Notes: a model not told the origin generated them from the letters alone. Counted from the first letter of the stretch, positions 11,461-23,139 are shown. The stretch: DNA of 64,000 bases from Adiantum capillus-veneris (GCA_014529385.2 CM043953.1:110430549-110494548), one strand, 5' to 3'. Translations and numbers: made by a program.

Positions 11461-13655
11461 GTAATCTACCTCAATCACCGGCACTTCATCATCTCTGACA
11501 ACTACCAAGTTAACTGCTTTGGCATTTGCTTCAGCTTTCCTTCACTGTCTGATGAATTTTGCTGCTTCAAGCAAAGTTTTTCTGATGTTGTCTAATTCAA
11601 CCGTCAGTTTTTGAATTCTTTCACAGATCTTAATATGAATTTCTTCTCTCTCTTGATCAAAATTATTATCAAAACTTGAGGAATTTGGACTATTTGAACA
11701 GTGTCACTCCTCTATTCTGGTACCTAATGTGCCCCCTTCACTGTTTCTCATTGCAATTATATCTGATTTAACGTTCCCTAGTTCTTCCACCAGTCCTTGA
11801 ACTGCAGCCAGCATAGTCTCAAGAATCCTAGATTGATATGGTTGTGTTTTCTCAAAAGACTGGGCTGGTATCTTCTGAATGACCCAAGCATTAGAACTTT
11901 CTGGATGCTCTGGTAGCTTATTGGCTAGATCTTCTGTGATCTTAGCCGCCAGTTCTCTCTGCTCATGCCATTCATTAGCTACTTTCTCTTTACCCTTTGC
12001 CTTCCATACCTCTCTCTGTTGAGCCCATTTGCTAGTTTCAGAACTGGTTGGTTTTTCCAGCTCATATGGGATTTCCTCAATGACTACCCCTTTACTGCAT
12101 GTAACTGCTTGTACTAGAACTGGCTTTGGGGCTTTCGCCTCAGTAGCCGCAGTGCTAGGTGCATCTAGACACTGAGCCACAAAATGCCCATACTTGCCAC
12201 AAGTATAATAGTTAAGGCTTCCATTTTGAAAGTTACCATGACCCCGGCCTCGGCTAGTACCTCCCTGGTATCTGCCGTGCCCAGTACCAGTACCATTGGT
12301 GCCTGATTTCTCCTGTTGGGGTATACTGGTTGTCTCTACTATGGCTGGTTGAGTATTGGTAAATGCCACTATATAAAAATCCTCTCCCTTCTTGAAGTGA
12401 TGAATGCAAATGCCACAATTGTTCCATAAATGACCATATGCTTTGCAATAGGTGCACTGTGCACATTCATTGGAAACATTATCTTTAGATTTGCACCTTG
12501 AGCATCAGGTTTCCATTCTCCTAACCGGTTGTCTGGTCTGGTTGATTTCAAAAATCTGTCGGGCCATTTCATCAATCTTTCTAAACCAAGACCCCTTCTT
12601 GGCCTTGTCTTTGCTCTTTTCAACAGAGCTGCTTTCAGAGCTGCTGGAGGTCTCACTAGGATTAAAATTGTCAGTGGAAGAACTACTACTGCTGGACCTC
12701 CTCTTCTTGTGACTTCTCTCCTTCTTAATCTGTTGTTCAAGCTTCAGAGCTCGTTGCACCAAATCATTAAATTTCTTTGTTGGTGCAAGCACCTCCTTTT
12801 CTCTGAGCTTCTTACTGTGGGACCCATTTAAGAACCATGCGTGTAGCCTCTTCTCTAATGGTTGCTCCTGCAACTGCCTGATTAACTCCTTGATCTTTTC
12901 AACATAACTTCTCATTGACAATTTCTTTTGGTTTATCTTATCTAGCTTGCAGAGGATGTCCTCATCCCCCCTTGTTAACTGAATACTCCAATATGAAAAC
13001 CTTGAGAAATTTGTTGTATGATCTGAGTTGGCATGTTGGGTAATGGTAATACCATTTCCTTGCTGCATCTTTCAATGTCCGAGGAAAAGATTTTCCCCAG
13101 TTATCTTCATCAATATTTTTCAACTTAGCATACTATTCAAGAGCTTGAATATGAACATCTGGATCATCTTTCTTTCCTCCTTTGAACACTAGGAAAGAGA
13201 TTTTCAATGAAGAGGTATAATCACGCCGGTCAGTATCGTCTCTGCTTCTTTTGACCTTGGGAGCTTGACTTCGTCTTGAAGACTTCCTGTAGTGGTTTGT
13301 GTCAGCATCCCAGTCAATTTCTTCTTTAGTCTTAGTTTTTGTCTCTTCTATGGCTTTTCTGTTGGAATTGTGACGAGTACCCTTGCTGCCCTTGGCCCCA
13401 TCATCCCTGTGTGTACCAAGAACTCCTGGTTTTGCGTTCTTTTTGCTCAGCCCTTGGCCTCCTGGAATGACTGGAGTGCTGAGAGTCCCTGGCCTCATCA
13501 GCATGATTGTGATCCTCTTGAGCCTCATTCTCAATCATTGGGTCCTTCTTAGGATCAAACTCTCTTTCTAATTCCTCAGGAATAGGGTTGACTCGGTTGG
13601 AATTAGTGCCTAATCGGGTTGACGATTTGTGACCCCGACTGGCTTTGGGTGCCAT
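11461..13655 (-). pseudogene. Element E gag with CCHC zinc knuckles (frameshifted)
   Basis: The gag begins at an ATG at 13655 (MAPKASRGHKSS) and shifts frame near 13400-13530. The capsid-like core spans about 13150-12505, with ARKWYYHYP near 13060 and YVEKIKELIRQLQEQPLEKRL further on, followed by a serine-rich basic linker. Two knuckles lie at about 12450-12405 (CTYCKAYGHLWNNC, spacing CX2CX4HX4C) and in the 11704-12369 frame (YYTCGKYGHFVAQC, whose first Cys is now Tyr). Between them is a Gly/Arg-rich stretch (GRYQGGTSRGRGHG). Several frame changes disable it. Confidence 0.82.
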
Positions 13656-13720
13656 CAGTACATATGAAAATTCTAACTGGAAGATAAGAGTTTTCTAGTC
13701 AAAGAGCGAACAGCCCTAAC

Positions 13721-13734
13721 CACCGTGATCTCCA
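13721..13734 (-). other. Element E primer-binding site candidate
   Basis: On the minus strand TGGAGATCACGGTG begins three bases inside the 5' LTR edge. Its position and initial TGG fit a PBS, but I cannot assign the tRNA with confidence. Confidence 0.55.
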
Positions 13735-13737
13735 AAA

Positions 13738-14237
13738 TGGAATTGAAGCTGGTCTCTTCAGACAGCTGATTCCAATGTTAGAATTAAAACTATTGGTTAT
13801 GTCGTCAGTTCAATTAATGAGACTGGAATAGAGAACTGACTGAACTGGAATAGATAACCAAACTGGAATGTTATACTGAAACAAGAGACATACTAAAAGA
13901 TTGGAAAGAGTATTTGCAAATTCAAATTAATGCTCAAGGACAACTAGTACAGTGTATAATGGGTTTAAGCTCAAATGATTACAGAGTGAAGCTAGAGGTA
14001 AAGAGCTTGTAAACCCAAAATACTTAGAAAGCTCAAGTCAAAAGACAAGCAGCTAAGCCAAGAAGCGAGGAAGTGAGGAGCAACTAAGAAGCCCAATTAC
14101 AATGTTATGGGTCTTATTTATAGCTTCTAGGAGTTACTACAGTAACTACCTGTGGTAATTACTGCTGGTGTGATTGATCCGATGTTCGGCCTTCTAAGGA
14201 CAATTCTCGCCTGTTGGGATTGTCCTTGCCTTCTACA
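13738..14237 (-). repeat. Element E 5' LTR
   Basis: A 500-bp direct repeat of 3088-3588, ending CTTCTACA next to the right ATGGT copy. A minus-strand TATA-like TATAAATAA lies at about 14115-14123. Most differences from the other LTR are single substitutions. Confidence 0.92.
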
Positions 14238-14242
14238 ATGGT
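14238..14242. repeat. Right copy of target-site duplication ATGGT (element E)
   Basis: Identical to 3083-3087. It flanks the outer edge of the element E 5' LTR. Confidence 0.9.
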
Positions 14243-15290
14243 CTTTAATGTTTACTCTTGTAGTAGTTTCCATGTGTATGAGGTATATATGATTATATCC
14301 CCAATCTTGGACCATCTTTAATTGTCGCATGAATGGTCGTCCAAGTATTATGTCGTAGTTATTCTTCTTGCCAAAATCCACTATTGCAAATATATGCTCG
14401 TACTCAATTCCACAAGAGGTAACAACTACCTTTTCTAGGAGCCCTATGGGTCTCGCCATGTATTCATCCAGCAAGTTGCAACTTCATTTTGGTGGTTCTC
14501 AAAGCAGGGTTCCCCCATTTCTTCCATACATCCTTGGTCGCGATGGATACACCCACTCCACTGTCAAGAATTTCCATGGTGGTGACACCTTTTGATTCAA
14601 TTGGGAGTGTGGTATTGCCATCTTCCCCTTCACAGTATTCTCCTACCTTGTTTAAAGGTGCTGATGCATGTTTAATTGAGGTTTCTCCAATTCTTTGATT
14701 CCTTCCTACATTTGTGAATTCGGATCCCTTACCCCAAAATTTTTGAGACATTTTCCTACTGTGTATTCCACATATGGGGTATTATTCTGAGAAGCTTGGT
14801 GAGCGTAATGGTACAAGTCACTGGAGTAGATAAAATGGTTATCCACCCTTGGGAATCCATGCCCTTCCTTGGAGAGAGTTTCTCTGATGGTACAACTTTT
14901 ACATCCGACTTTGCTTCATACTCTCCCATATAAGAGGGCAAAGTTCTTAGAGACATAGGTTGGCTATCCTCAGATCTCACTGATCCCTTGTCCCCCCAAT
15001 ACAAGTGCATCTCTAAATTTGCTTGAGGTCCTACCTCAAATTCTTTAATATGAGGAAGAAAGACATCTCCTCCCATATTGGTTTGTTTAACCCTTTGGTT
15101 TAATTCATTAGCTTCATTGGCTTCCCTTATTTGCCTCCAAAGATCATTCAAGCCTTCGTCCCCTTTATACATTTCCGATAGGATAGGTTGAAAACATCCA
15201 AACGTATGATCTATTGTGTTCATCACTATCCCAGGTTTTTCAAATTGATTTTTTTGTTTCCAATTCAGTGTCCAGACTAACAACTATCCT
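14243..15290 (-). pseudogene. Element A aspartic protease and pre-protease region
   Basis: Positions 14756-15283 align with the start of unit B pol: the MNTIDHTFGCFQPIL, SLRTLPSYMGEYEAKSDV and STPVTCTITLTKLLRI blocks. Positions 14464-14751 hold the protease active site, ILDSGVGVSIATKDVW, with a standard D-S-G. Positions 14127-14474 carry the C-terminal half with FAIVDFGKKNNYDIILGRPFM. The open frame appears to run past 14238 into element E sequence, but that part is not element A. Frame changes separate the pieces. Downstream the protein resumes at 3082 after the E insertion. Confidence 0.85.
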
Positions 15291-15629
15291 TTCAAATTTA
15301 TGTGTTGGAGGGGTTCTCGGTTTTGATACTAGAAGTTCTACCCATTCCTCTGGTTTTCTTGTAGTTGCTCTAATAAGGTTTGGGCTATTTGGATCATCTT
15401 TTGACACATTTCCAGTCTTTTTTTTTCAAGCTCTGCATAGGGATATTGTTGGTATACTTGCAATGCCCACCTCTCTCAGTTTTTCCACCACAATATATGC
15501 TACACAGTTTGTAAGGCCCCCATATGAGGAGAAGCCAATGGTGCACATATATTTGGTGGATTCTAGCTTTGCACATGCTGATGGGATCTCTATTTGTGAT
15601 CGTGGATGGTATGCAAAACATTCATAGGA
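15291..15629 (-). pseudogene. Element A gag-pol junction region (decayed)
   Basis: Weakly matching sequence corresponding to the end of gag and start of pol in unit B (about 26400-26750). A minus-strand reading with KLREVGIASIPTISLC probably corresponds to B's ELEKQRLEMCQRMIET block, but similarity is low and stops are frequent. Confidence 0.45.
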
Positions 15630-16210
15630 AACTTTGGGAAATATTCATCGGAATATTCCTAAGTTCACCGAAACGTCTTGGTCGGACGCGACGGCCGGAA
15701 GACAATCGGAAAATGACCGTCCAGTGGTCAGTGGCCGGTTGTCCGTGGTCTTTGGCCAGTGGTCGACAGCCGGTGGTCTTTGGCCGGTAGCAGGATTTCC
15801 TTGGTCAATGGCCGAGTTCTAGGAGGACTTGTCTACCCAAAAGCGGCTGCACATGGACGTATGGGAGAGTCCTACTTGGACTTGGCTATCTAAGGGCAGC
15901 TACACATGGGTGTTTAGAGCCTCCCTTACATCTATATAGGGAGGCCTTCTCATGAGTAATTCGGTAGAATGGTGTGCACACTTGAAGCACACAATGCATC
16001 CTTGTGTAAGGATTGTTAGTCCCTTGTATTCCTACTTGCTCTAGTTGTCTAAATCGCCATCTAAGATCTACCTTGGGAGGTCATGGGTGGATGACGCCAT
16101 CACTTTGTAATAGTGTGCTAATCTAAAGTTTTTGATTTGCCACTAATCTACTTTGCATCGTATCTCTCTCTACACTCCTTGCTACTAGATCCTTCCTATA
16201 TTCCGCATTT
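15630..16210. mobile_element. Probable solo-LTR-like insertion in element A gag
   Basis: Unit B has no counterpart for about 0.6 kb here, so element A has gained sequence. The segment has LTR-like traits: a GC-rich proximal part with repeated TGGCCGGT/GTGGTC words (about 15680-15815), a TATA-like CATCTATATAGGGAGG near 15930-15945, and a TC-rich end. No clear target duplication or exact termini could be fixed. Confidence 0.4.
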
Positions 16211-16244
16211 CTTACAAATATGTTATCCATCGTTGTTGTCGCCT

Positions 16245-19200
16245 TTGGTTGATTTTAAGCCTTGATTCATATGCCTTCAAGAGTGCGTCTAGATGTTTGT
16301 TTCTTTTTTCAACTAGCACAAATCCTCCTAGTCGCGCACGTTTGGATTCCCTTTTCTTCTCAGGCTCTATGTCTTTTGTATTTTTTGGGTTTTTGGACAG
16401 TTTGTCTTTAAAGTTTTACCAATTTGTCTTTGGTTCGTTTTAATTCTTCCGCTAGGGCAGTTTGTTCTCTTTCTTTCCTAACTTCCACGCATGCTTTCCT
16501 AGCCTTCCATGTGTTTTGTTGGATTTTTTGTTTGATGCTAGGTGCTTTCAGTCTTGGTTCTTCGATTACAGGTTCCCCTTTCTCTTTTTGAGCTTGAGCT
16601 TGAGTGATAATCTGAATAGGTATCACTGTTTTTTTCTCTGAACCACTACGTGAAGGGATCGCCTCCAAGATGTTTGAAGTTATTTTAACCGCTTTGTTTG
16701 GATTTTTGGGACAATCGGCGATCAAATGATTGATGCCACAGTCTAGACAATACACGTTGACTCGAACAATTTCCATATGAGGACAGTCTTTCATGAGGTG
16801 GTCGCCCCCACACTTATAGCATGGTCCCAATGGTTGTTGTGGTGCTCCCCCTCTGTTGGTAAGCAGGTCTTGCTGCATTGAAGCCCCCATTGGCTATGAA
16901 TAGCAATGTTCTCTCGTCCAAACTATATCTACTTTCTCTTGTAGCATGTGCCACTGTTGGTGGTCAACCATTGCCAATCATGCTCTATGGTTCTGGCGCT
17001 CTCAGCTCTTCTGGTGGGTAGTATGCAGGACAAGCCATAATTCCACTTGGCTCTTCGTAATATACAGGTACAGGCACTAAGGCTTGTTCATCCGGTCCTT
17101 CCAAAGTGGGAGTATACCTCACACCTATTAGTCTTGCTCTTGCGAGTGGTGGTTGTTGTCCCAAAACTGACTGTGGTCTCTCAACCCCAACTGGTCCTAG
17201 AAAATTCCCTGCCGTATATCTAGGCATTGGTCGTACTAGAGGCGGTGCTACTTGTGCTTGGGGAACATACTTTTGTTCTCTCACATAACCCTTATTGTAG
17301 TAGCATCCTTCAATCACGTGATTCGTCCATCTTTGTTTGATGGTGCACCACTTTAGTTGCTTAGCCTGTGGCTTAGCAAATCGGTTAATCCTCTTTAGTG
17401 CCTCCTCTATGAGTCGCTCTTGATTTACCTCCAGTTCATTTCATTGTGTTGATTTCATGGACTTAGTTCCACTTTGTTGAGACGATGAATCATCATCTCT
17501 GTCTCTTTTATCTCCATCCTTGTAGATCACACAATTATCTACTAGGAATAAAGCCTCTTTGGTCCACTCATTCAAAGTAGGGATTTTCTTCATATGAAAA
17601 TCCTTTTGAAGGTCTGCATTTCTCAATCCCTGGATAAATATCAACATGAGTCGGGATTGAGTAGGTAATTCTTCCATTGGGCAGAATTTTACATATTGTT
17701 TCAATCGTAGGGCTGCCTTCCTAACAGATTCTCCCTCTTTCTGCTTGAACTTATGGATTTGAGAGACAATATTGTGGGCTATCCCTCTTTGAGAGAATTC
17801 CTCCACAAATTCATCAAATACTTCTTGGATGGTCTCAAAATCCTGTCTTTGAACAGAATCAAAACAGGTGGCGGTGTCTTCCTCCAAGGTGAGTCCAAAT
17901 CCAGCAAATTGTGTATCGAAGTCCCGACCTTTTCCACTTGGATCACACTTAAGAACGTTGCCACATGGTCTCTAGGGTCTCTTTCCCCTGAATATTTCTT
18001 GTTAACCCATTTCTAGATTTGAGAAGGTCTAGCACGTCTGTGATCTACCAGCCTAACTATGGAATCTCCTCGTCCTTTTCCCCTTACAGGGTCTTGTTCA
18101 CGTCTCAATCTTCCGTCAACTGCTTCTTCCATCCCGTATCCTCTATATGTCCTCTCAACTAGTGGTTCCATTGCAAATCTTCTTTTCGTCTTGATTCTCT
18201 CCATATAGGGGAATCCTGCTGTGGTTGGCACCGTTGTTGGTCCCTTGCTCTCCTTGGGATAAGAGTAAGAATAAGTGGGCATTGGTGATACTATAGGGGT
18301 CACATATGATCCGTTTGTAATAGAGACTTCTCCTCTATAGAACTCATGTTCCCTTGTTATTGTGGGTCACAACCAAGATTGCAATGTTTCAGGATTTGGG
18401 TTGAGATATGAAGGAAAAATTGGTGTTTTTACGATTTTGGCTTGCCTAGTTGGAAATCTGGTTGTATCCTTTATTTCCTCAAAGGGATTGGTAGACTTGC
18501 TAGGGGTAGGGTTTAGTCCTTGAGTTTCCATGGGATCTGTTGGAATTACTCCAATGACTATCAATCTCGCTACCTCCGCTTTCTCTATCGGCACATATTC
18601 CCGTCCGTATTTGTCAACCTGATTCATACCAAAACAAGTATAAAGTCTTTTATGTGTCAAAGGTGTAAGGTGCTAGACATCAAAAATATGTTTTGACTCT
18701 CCCGTTCACGTATTCGTAGATTCCTACCATTCCTTGGTTAGTCACCACTTTAGTTACCTTCTTGTCAAACACCAGGGTGGTGTTAGGAAGATCTATCCGA
18801 GGAGGTATTTTGGTGATTTCAGAAACCATCTTTCCTTTTACCACATTGTCCCCATATTTGTTGTAGTTATCCAGGTCCTTAACGATGAGGTAATGTATTC
18901 CCTCGTCATCACAAAATCTATCCCCATCATCGTAAACTAGAAGGGTGTCCACTCCTTTGGCTGGTTTTCTTCAATACATATGCTTTTATATCCCCTTTCA
19001 TCAGCATATACCAGAGTCCCATGGGTGTTTGTTCCTTCTAAGTAAAGGGTTGTAAACCTCATTGTCCGAGTGGGGTTCTTAGAGGTGCTACCTCCTCCCA
19101 CTTGGCTTGGTCCATTAATAGTGGTGTTTTGGTCAGCCATGAGGTAAATAGATTGTTGAGAAGATGTGTCAGTCCCACTATCGTCTTCTATAATTGGTGC

Positions 19201-19315
19201 TAGTGGATCTATTCTCGCCTAGGTCACACTCTCCTCGGTAGACATTAAGCTTACCTGATCTCCTTGTGATCTATGGTCTCTTTGGAGATTTTTTCATTAT
19301 CTTAAACACATCAAT
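16245..19315 (-). pseudogene. Element A gag (decayed)
   Basis: Gag of element A, aligned along its length with unit B gag (23589-26720). Starting near 19315 it runs through an N-terminal region of unknown fold (18367-19140), then a capsid-like domain at 17441-17887 (FVEEFSQRGIAHNIVSQI and LFLVDNCVIYKDGD blocks). A proline-rich spacer follows (16985-17317). Two zinc knuckles lie at 16408-16890: CYKCGGDHLMKDC and CLDCGINHLIADC, both CX2CX3HX4C. The end is a lysine-rich helix (TWKARKACVEVRKEREQ). Multiple frame changes and stops make it inactive. Confidence 0.85.
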
Positions 19316-19698
19316 TACTTAACACACAACTATCAATCCAAACCTTTTACCTCAAAAGTTCGCTCTATCGTTCCTTATTCTAGCTATTCTTTTAGCTCTC
19401 TAATTGGTTGATTGATTGTACTTCCGATTGTTCTTGACTTGCTGGACCTTGTTGATGGCTATCTGTACAAAACTTTAGACTCTGCAAATATTTGTCAAAC
19501 AGTGATTCTCACTTTAGTAATATTCAATGTTGATTAGTAAGACATGCGAATACTTTCCATCCAAATTTTGTTTTGGGGAGGGTTGGTTCCCTATGTATGT
19601 TTTTCTCACTGATTTGACTAGTAAAATGGGTTGTTAGAGTTAAGTGGGACACTCTGGCAGGCTCAATCCAATCAAATAAGCTCTAATTTTGGCCCTTA

Positions 19699-19720
19699 GA
19701 CATTATACGCGTATAATGTC
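19699..19720. repeat. Leader palindrome A1
   Basis: A 22-bp perfect inverted repeat with core CATTATACGCGTATAATG, centred at 19709.5. It is the gag-proximal copy in element A. Confidence 0.9.
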
Positions 19721-19979
19721 TATCTGGCAAGAATGAGAAGATTTCTTCTCCATATATTCTCTACCATGCAAGTAGATCTCAGAACCTTTCAAAATTGAAA
19801 TTGAACCAATTTTATGCAAGTTATAATCAGTTCAAGCCTAACTCTGGCCCAATTTTTGTCCTTTGGCACTTACTGGCCCAAATATGCTCCAAATCCCATG
19901 GCTATTGGCCTCTAAGGTCCCTTATAATTCTAGGGTATGCACAAATTTAGATTTTGGAGTCAATAGGGTCAAAAAATAG

Positions 19980-19995
19980 ATCATACGCGTATGAT
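19980..19995. repeat. Leader palindrome A2
   Basis: A 16-bp perfect core ATCATACGCGTATGAT, centred at 19987.5. The left outer arm is degraded while the right arm (GTC) remains. Confidence 0.88.
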
Positions 19996-20102
19996 GTCTT
20001 TTTGCCCAAAATGAAGAAGTTTTTGCAGATTTATGCTTAGAATGGTGTGCTCATACACCCTGTATAGTGGGAATCTCAAATAATATTTGAAATTTTCATA
20101 AA

Positions 20103-20124
20103 CACATCATACGCGTATGATGTG
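20103..20124. repeat. Leader palindrome A3
   Basis: A 22-bp perfect palindrome with core CATCATACGCGTATGATG, centred at 20113.5. Confidence 0.9.
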
Positions 20125-20388
20125 GTTTTGCTCCAAATGAGATTTATCTTCCTCCTAGGAGTAGTCCACCACTTTAGGATCTCACAACTATTTTCTAAAT
20201 TGAATTTGAATCAATTTTGTGCAAGTTATAGCCAAATTGGGTGTGCAGAGTGTCTGGACTATTTCTTGGTCTTTTCAAGCTCAGAATCTGGTCCAAGTGC
20301 AATGAAATTTAGGTTGTGGACTCCTTAAATGCTTTAGGGCACTAGGGAATGCTTACTTGTATAATTTGACTCTATTCTGGGAGAAAAC

Positions 20389-20408
20389 ACATCGTACATG
20401 TATGATGT
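20389..20408. repeat. Leader palindrome A4 (degenerate)
   Basis: Reads ACATCGTACATGTATGATGT, centred at 20398.5. The centre has drifted from ACGCGT to ACATGT, so the inner 8 bp remain palindromic. Confidence 0.8.
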
Positions 20409-20671
20409 CTTTTCCCTCCGTTTAGACTTTTGTTTTTGCCCAAGGTTCTCCTCTATGATTACACCAAGTATATGTGCTCAAAATCAGGTTTTGATGTCAA
20501 TTTTACACCAATTCACCACTTTTCATTGTTACTGGTTAGAATTTGCAAAATTCTCTTTAAATGTCAGGTTGGTTGTCCAAATGATGTGAAATCTTGCAAT
20601 CAAGCTTAGAACTACCTTCCAAGTGATTTAGTGATGCCAGATATGCAACTCAACACCCAAATATAAGTTGG

Positions 20672-20695
20672 AGACATCATACGCGTATGATGTCT
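20672..20695. repeat. Leader palindrome A5
   Basis: A 24-bp perfect palindrome around CATCATACGCGTATGATG, centred at 20683.5. It is identical over 24 bp to the first palindrome in unit B (22701-22724). Confidence 0.92.
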
Positions 20696-20960
20696 ATCAT
20701 CTCAGATTTCAGACTTGTTTCTATTCTAAGCTCCCCTTATTATCAGCAAAATGTACATGTGTTTACAACAAAATTTAAAGCTCAAAAATGTTCACAAACA
20801 TAAGTTTTTGCTTTTTCAATCACAACCACTCCATCTTTTGGCTTTTTCTCCTCAATTATATGCCAAAACTCCCCACTTAAGGTGTTACTAGGGTATAATG
20901 ACCCTTTTGAACACACTGGTACCATCAGTTTTCACAGTTTTGGTCTCTTTTTAGCCCTTG

Positions 20961-20984
20961 AGACATTATATGTGTATAATGTCT
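20961..20984. repeat. Leader palindrome A6 (degenerate centre)
   Basis: Arms AGACATTATA and TATAATGTCT are intact but the centre is TGTG rather than CGCG, consistent with CpG decay. Centred at 20972.5. This is the PBS-proximal copy in element A. Confidence 0.85.
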
Positions 20985-21056
20985 AACTTTGCAGATTTGA
21001 GATTTTTATGTGCAGAGCTCTCCCAAATGTCTTCTTCTGTTCTGAGAAACCTTCAG

Positions 21057-21061
21057 CCGCC
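21057..21061. repeat. Left copy of CCGCC flanking the composite element
   Basis: CCGCC directly precedes TGTTAACCC of the unit B LTR and recurs at 44802-44806 directly after the 3' LTR of the composite. Removing 21062-44801 and one copy restores a continuous element A leader of normal length. Confidence 0.8.
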
Positions 21062-21432
21062 TGTTAACCCTCACGGCACATGGACACCCTATGATCTATA
21101 AACTTTGTATTATTTAGAGTCAGGTACCGGGCTTGTCGGACCAATAGGAACAGGGTAAGGGTGATCGCCGATGACAGGTGCACTCTAACTGGAATATTCA
21201 AGGAGTTAGTTGGCTAAGTATGGTGTTGAGCCAGCAGAGGATCACACCCGCATTTTTGCTCACACCCATCATTTTGTAACCATTGATTGTAATAAATGTC
21301 TTTCCGACATTAATTTTGATTTGAGCCATTCATTAAGTAACGGGACTCAATTGAGTTTCCAGCCTGTAATCCCGACGTAATTTCACCTGCTGATGTAAAT
21401 AATTAGAGATGTTCTCACCTCCAAGGCTGAGG

Positions 21433-21440
21433 TATATAAG
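21433..21440 (+). promoter_or_regulatory. TATA box of unit B LTR
   Basis: TATATAAG lies at the expected place upstream of a GA-rich transcribed region. Element A's LTR has the matching GTATATAAG (complement of about 46025-46035). Confidence 0.7.
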
Positions 21441-21510
21441 CCAAAGTTTTGTAACCTAAGGAGGATTCAATTATTAATCAAAGTGAGTTTTTGAGCGCCG
21501 TGACTGTGTC

Positions 21511-21533
21511 TGAGAGAGAGAGAGAGAGAGAGG
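21511..21533 (+). repeat. (GA)n tract in unit B LTR
   Basis: A GA dinucleotide run about 75 bp downstream of the TATA box. Its counterpart in element A is the long CT run at 45881-45940. Confidence 0.9.
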
Positions 21534-22162
21534 GTCTTATCTCCTTGCTACGCGAGCTACGGGGCCGCCATTGGAGAAGCGACACCGCCATTGCGTTAGC
21601 AACGGTGAGAGCTACGCACAGATACCAAGAGTGCGCGCTATCGGCTTCTACGTGTGGTAAGTTCCTACGAGCTTCGGTGTGAGTTTTCTTCCAACTCGTG
21701 TGTCGGAATAGAGCGTGCAGCATATCTATAGAACCACAACGAGTAGAGCTACACATTAGTACCATCGGGGTCAAGTTTCGGTCAACTATATTTTTCGGCC
21801 TGTCTTCATACGCGTTTACCGCACGGAGTGGTTATAGGTTGATTTTGCAGTTCAAGTCTTTAGGGTGTTGTTCTTACCTAGTGTATAGACTTCCCCTTGA
21901 GTTTGAGATCGATTCAATGATTCTAGATCCTGTTTCGTATAGCATTCGTTCGTAGTACGGATTTCAGTCACTTGCGTATTTTAGAACTTAGATTTGATTT
22001 CCTTAGTAGTGATTGTCATTAGAAGGTCGAGTAGGTGATTTGACACCCACCTAGTTGTTTCCATGCGCCTACGGGTCAAGCTTCGTCCTCGTCTGACAAA
22101 TTCTGTTGTTGGTTGAGTTCTCGCTATTTAGCTTCCGCTAGCGGCGTAACCGCCTTAACATT

Positions 22163-22180
22163 TGGCGCCGCTGCCGGGGA
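22163..22180 (+). other. Unit B primer-binding site (tRNA-Asp type)
   Basis: TGGCGCCGCTGCCGGGGA begins 2 bp after the LTR. It matches the plant tRNA-Asp type PBS at nearly every position. Element A has the same site with GCTTTCGGGG in the middle. Confidence 0.88.
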
Positions 22181-22700
22181 CGAAAGCCCTAAGTAGGTGA
22201 CCTTAGACTAATCCTACGAGGTGAGTCGTATAAACTACTTTGTATACTTTAGTTAGAAAAGATCTAGGAGTGGTGGACTCCGAAGGTCTCGAGAGATACT
22301 AGGAAGTGGGGTATTCCTGGGTCTTTTGCGTTGACAGTATTTTTAGTCTAGCTTAGATTAGATTGTTTTTGATAGTGTTTAAGTGGTTGTTGACATAAAA
22401 AGCATTTGCTACTCCTTGTGTGGTAGTAAATCTCTTTATATTTTCAATTGCAAAAAATCCATTTTATGATTAGAAGTAGCTTAGGTAGGGCCTGATTTGA
22501 TCCTGATCTAGAGCTATCAATTGGGGTTCTATTTGCTTGATGTGTTTGATTGCATGTTAGATCACTGAAAAAGTCGCTTTGGTAGTGAAATATGCAATAA
22601 ACAAAGTTCAGAAAAATTTTCTGTGTAACTGATTGTTGCTGAGCACTTAAAAGAGCTATTGGAAGAGTTCTGTGCTGAAAAACTGGAAATCTGCAACTTT

Positions 22701-22724
22701 AGACATCATACGCGTATGATGTCT
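22701..22724. repeat. Leader palindrome B1
   Basis: A 24-bp perfect palindrome around CATCATACGCGTATGATG, centred at 22712.5, 521 bp after the PBS. Confidence 0.92.
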
Positions 22725-22988
22725 TAGGACCTAAACAGAGACTAAAATTGAAAATTTGACATTGCCAGAGTGTTTAGAAGGGGGGTTTTACCTTGAGATC
22801 AACTTAAAACAAGAGCATTAACACTCAAAGGAACCCAAAAAGACAAGTCGGAGTCCAAGAAACGCAAAGAATAGGAAATTTTGGATTCAAATCTTGTTTT
22901 TACATTCAGACCTGACAAAAACACTTGAAACTCAATTATAAACATTGGAGAAGGCTTAAAACCAAAAATAGTCAAAATCTGGGAAAAA

Positions 22989-23012
22989 AGACATCATACG
23001 CGTATAATGTCT
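22989..23012. repeat. Leader palindrome B2
   Basis: The same motif with one asymmetric base (right arm TATAATG), centred at 23000.5. Confidence 0.9.
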
Positions 23013-23111
23013 TTTGGCACATCCACTGCTTATTTTTGAAATCTGACCTGACAAGATTGTTACAAACACTGTAGAAAGCATAAATATCAAGTTTGGACCC
23101 AAATTGATGAA

Positions 23112-23139
23112 AAAGACATCATACGCGTATGATGTCTTT
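23112..23139. repeat. Leader palindrome B3
   Basis: The longest copy: a 28-bp perfect palindrome, with AAAG/CTTT extending the arms. Centred at 23125.5. Confidence 0.92.

Larger units (their letters stand above)
3088..14237 (-). mobile_element. Element E: Ty3/gypsy LTR retrotransposon with long post-pol region, nested in element A
   Basis: An 11.15-kb element delimited by two LTRs of about 500 bp and the 5-bp duplication ATGGT. Minus-strand order is 5' LTR (13738-14237), PBS candidate, gag, protease, RT, RNase H, integrase, an extra coding-like region of about 3.8 kb, polypurine tract and 3' LTR (3088-3588). All genes carry stops or frameshifts. The two LTRs look about 90% identical by eye, implying an old insertion. 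The RT reads FVDD and the protease reads DGG. No chromodomain is visible. The long post-integrase region separates it from compact chromoviruses. Confidence 0.92.
19316..21056 (-). other. Element A leader, gag-proximal part with palindrome array
   Basis: No coding sequence is supported here. This is the untranslated leader of element A between gag and the composite insertion. Six copies of a long palindrome are embedded in it, listed separately. The rest is A/T-rich and diverged from the unit B leader. Confidence 0.8.
21062..22160 (+). repeat. Unit B 5' LTR
   Basis: 1099 bp from TGTTAACCC to CCTTAACA, giving a TGTTAA/TTAACA terminal inverted repeat, with the PBS two bases further on. Element A's 5' LTR (45257-46190, minus) is a diverged relative. 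The first 162 bp recur at 44249-44410. Confidence 0.9.
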
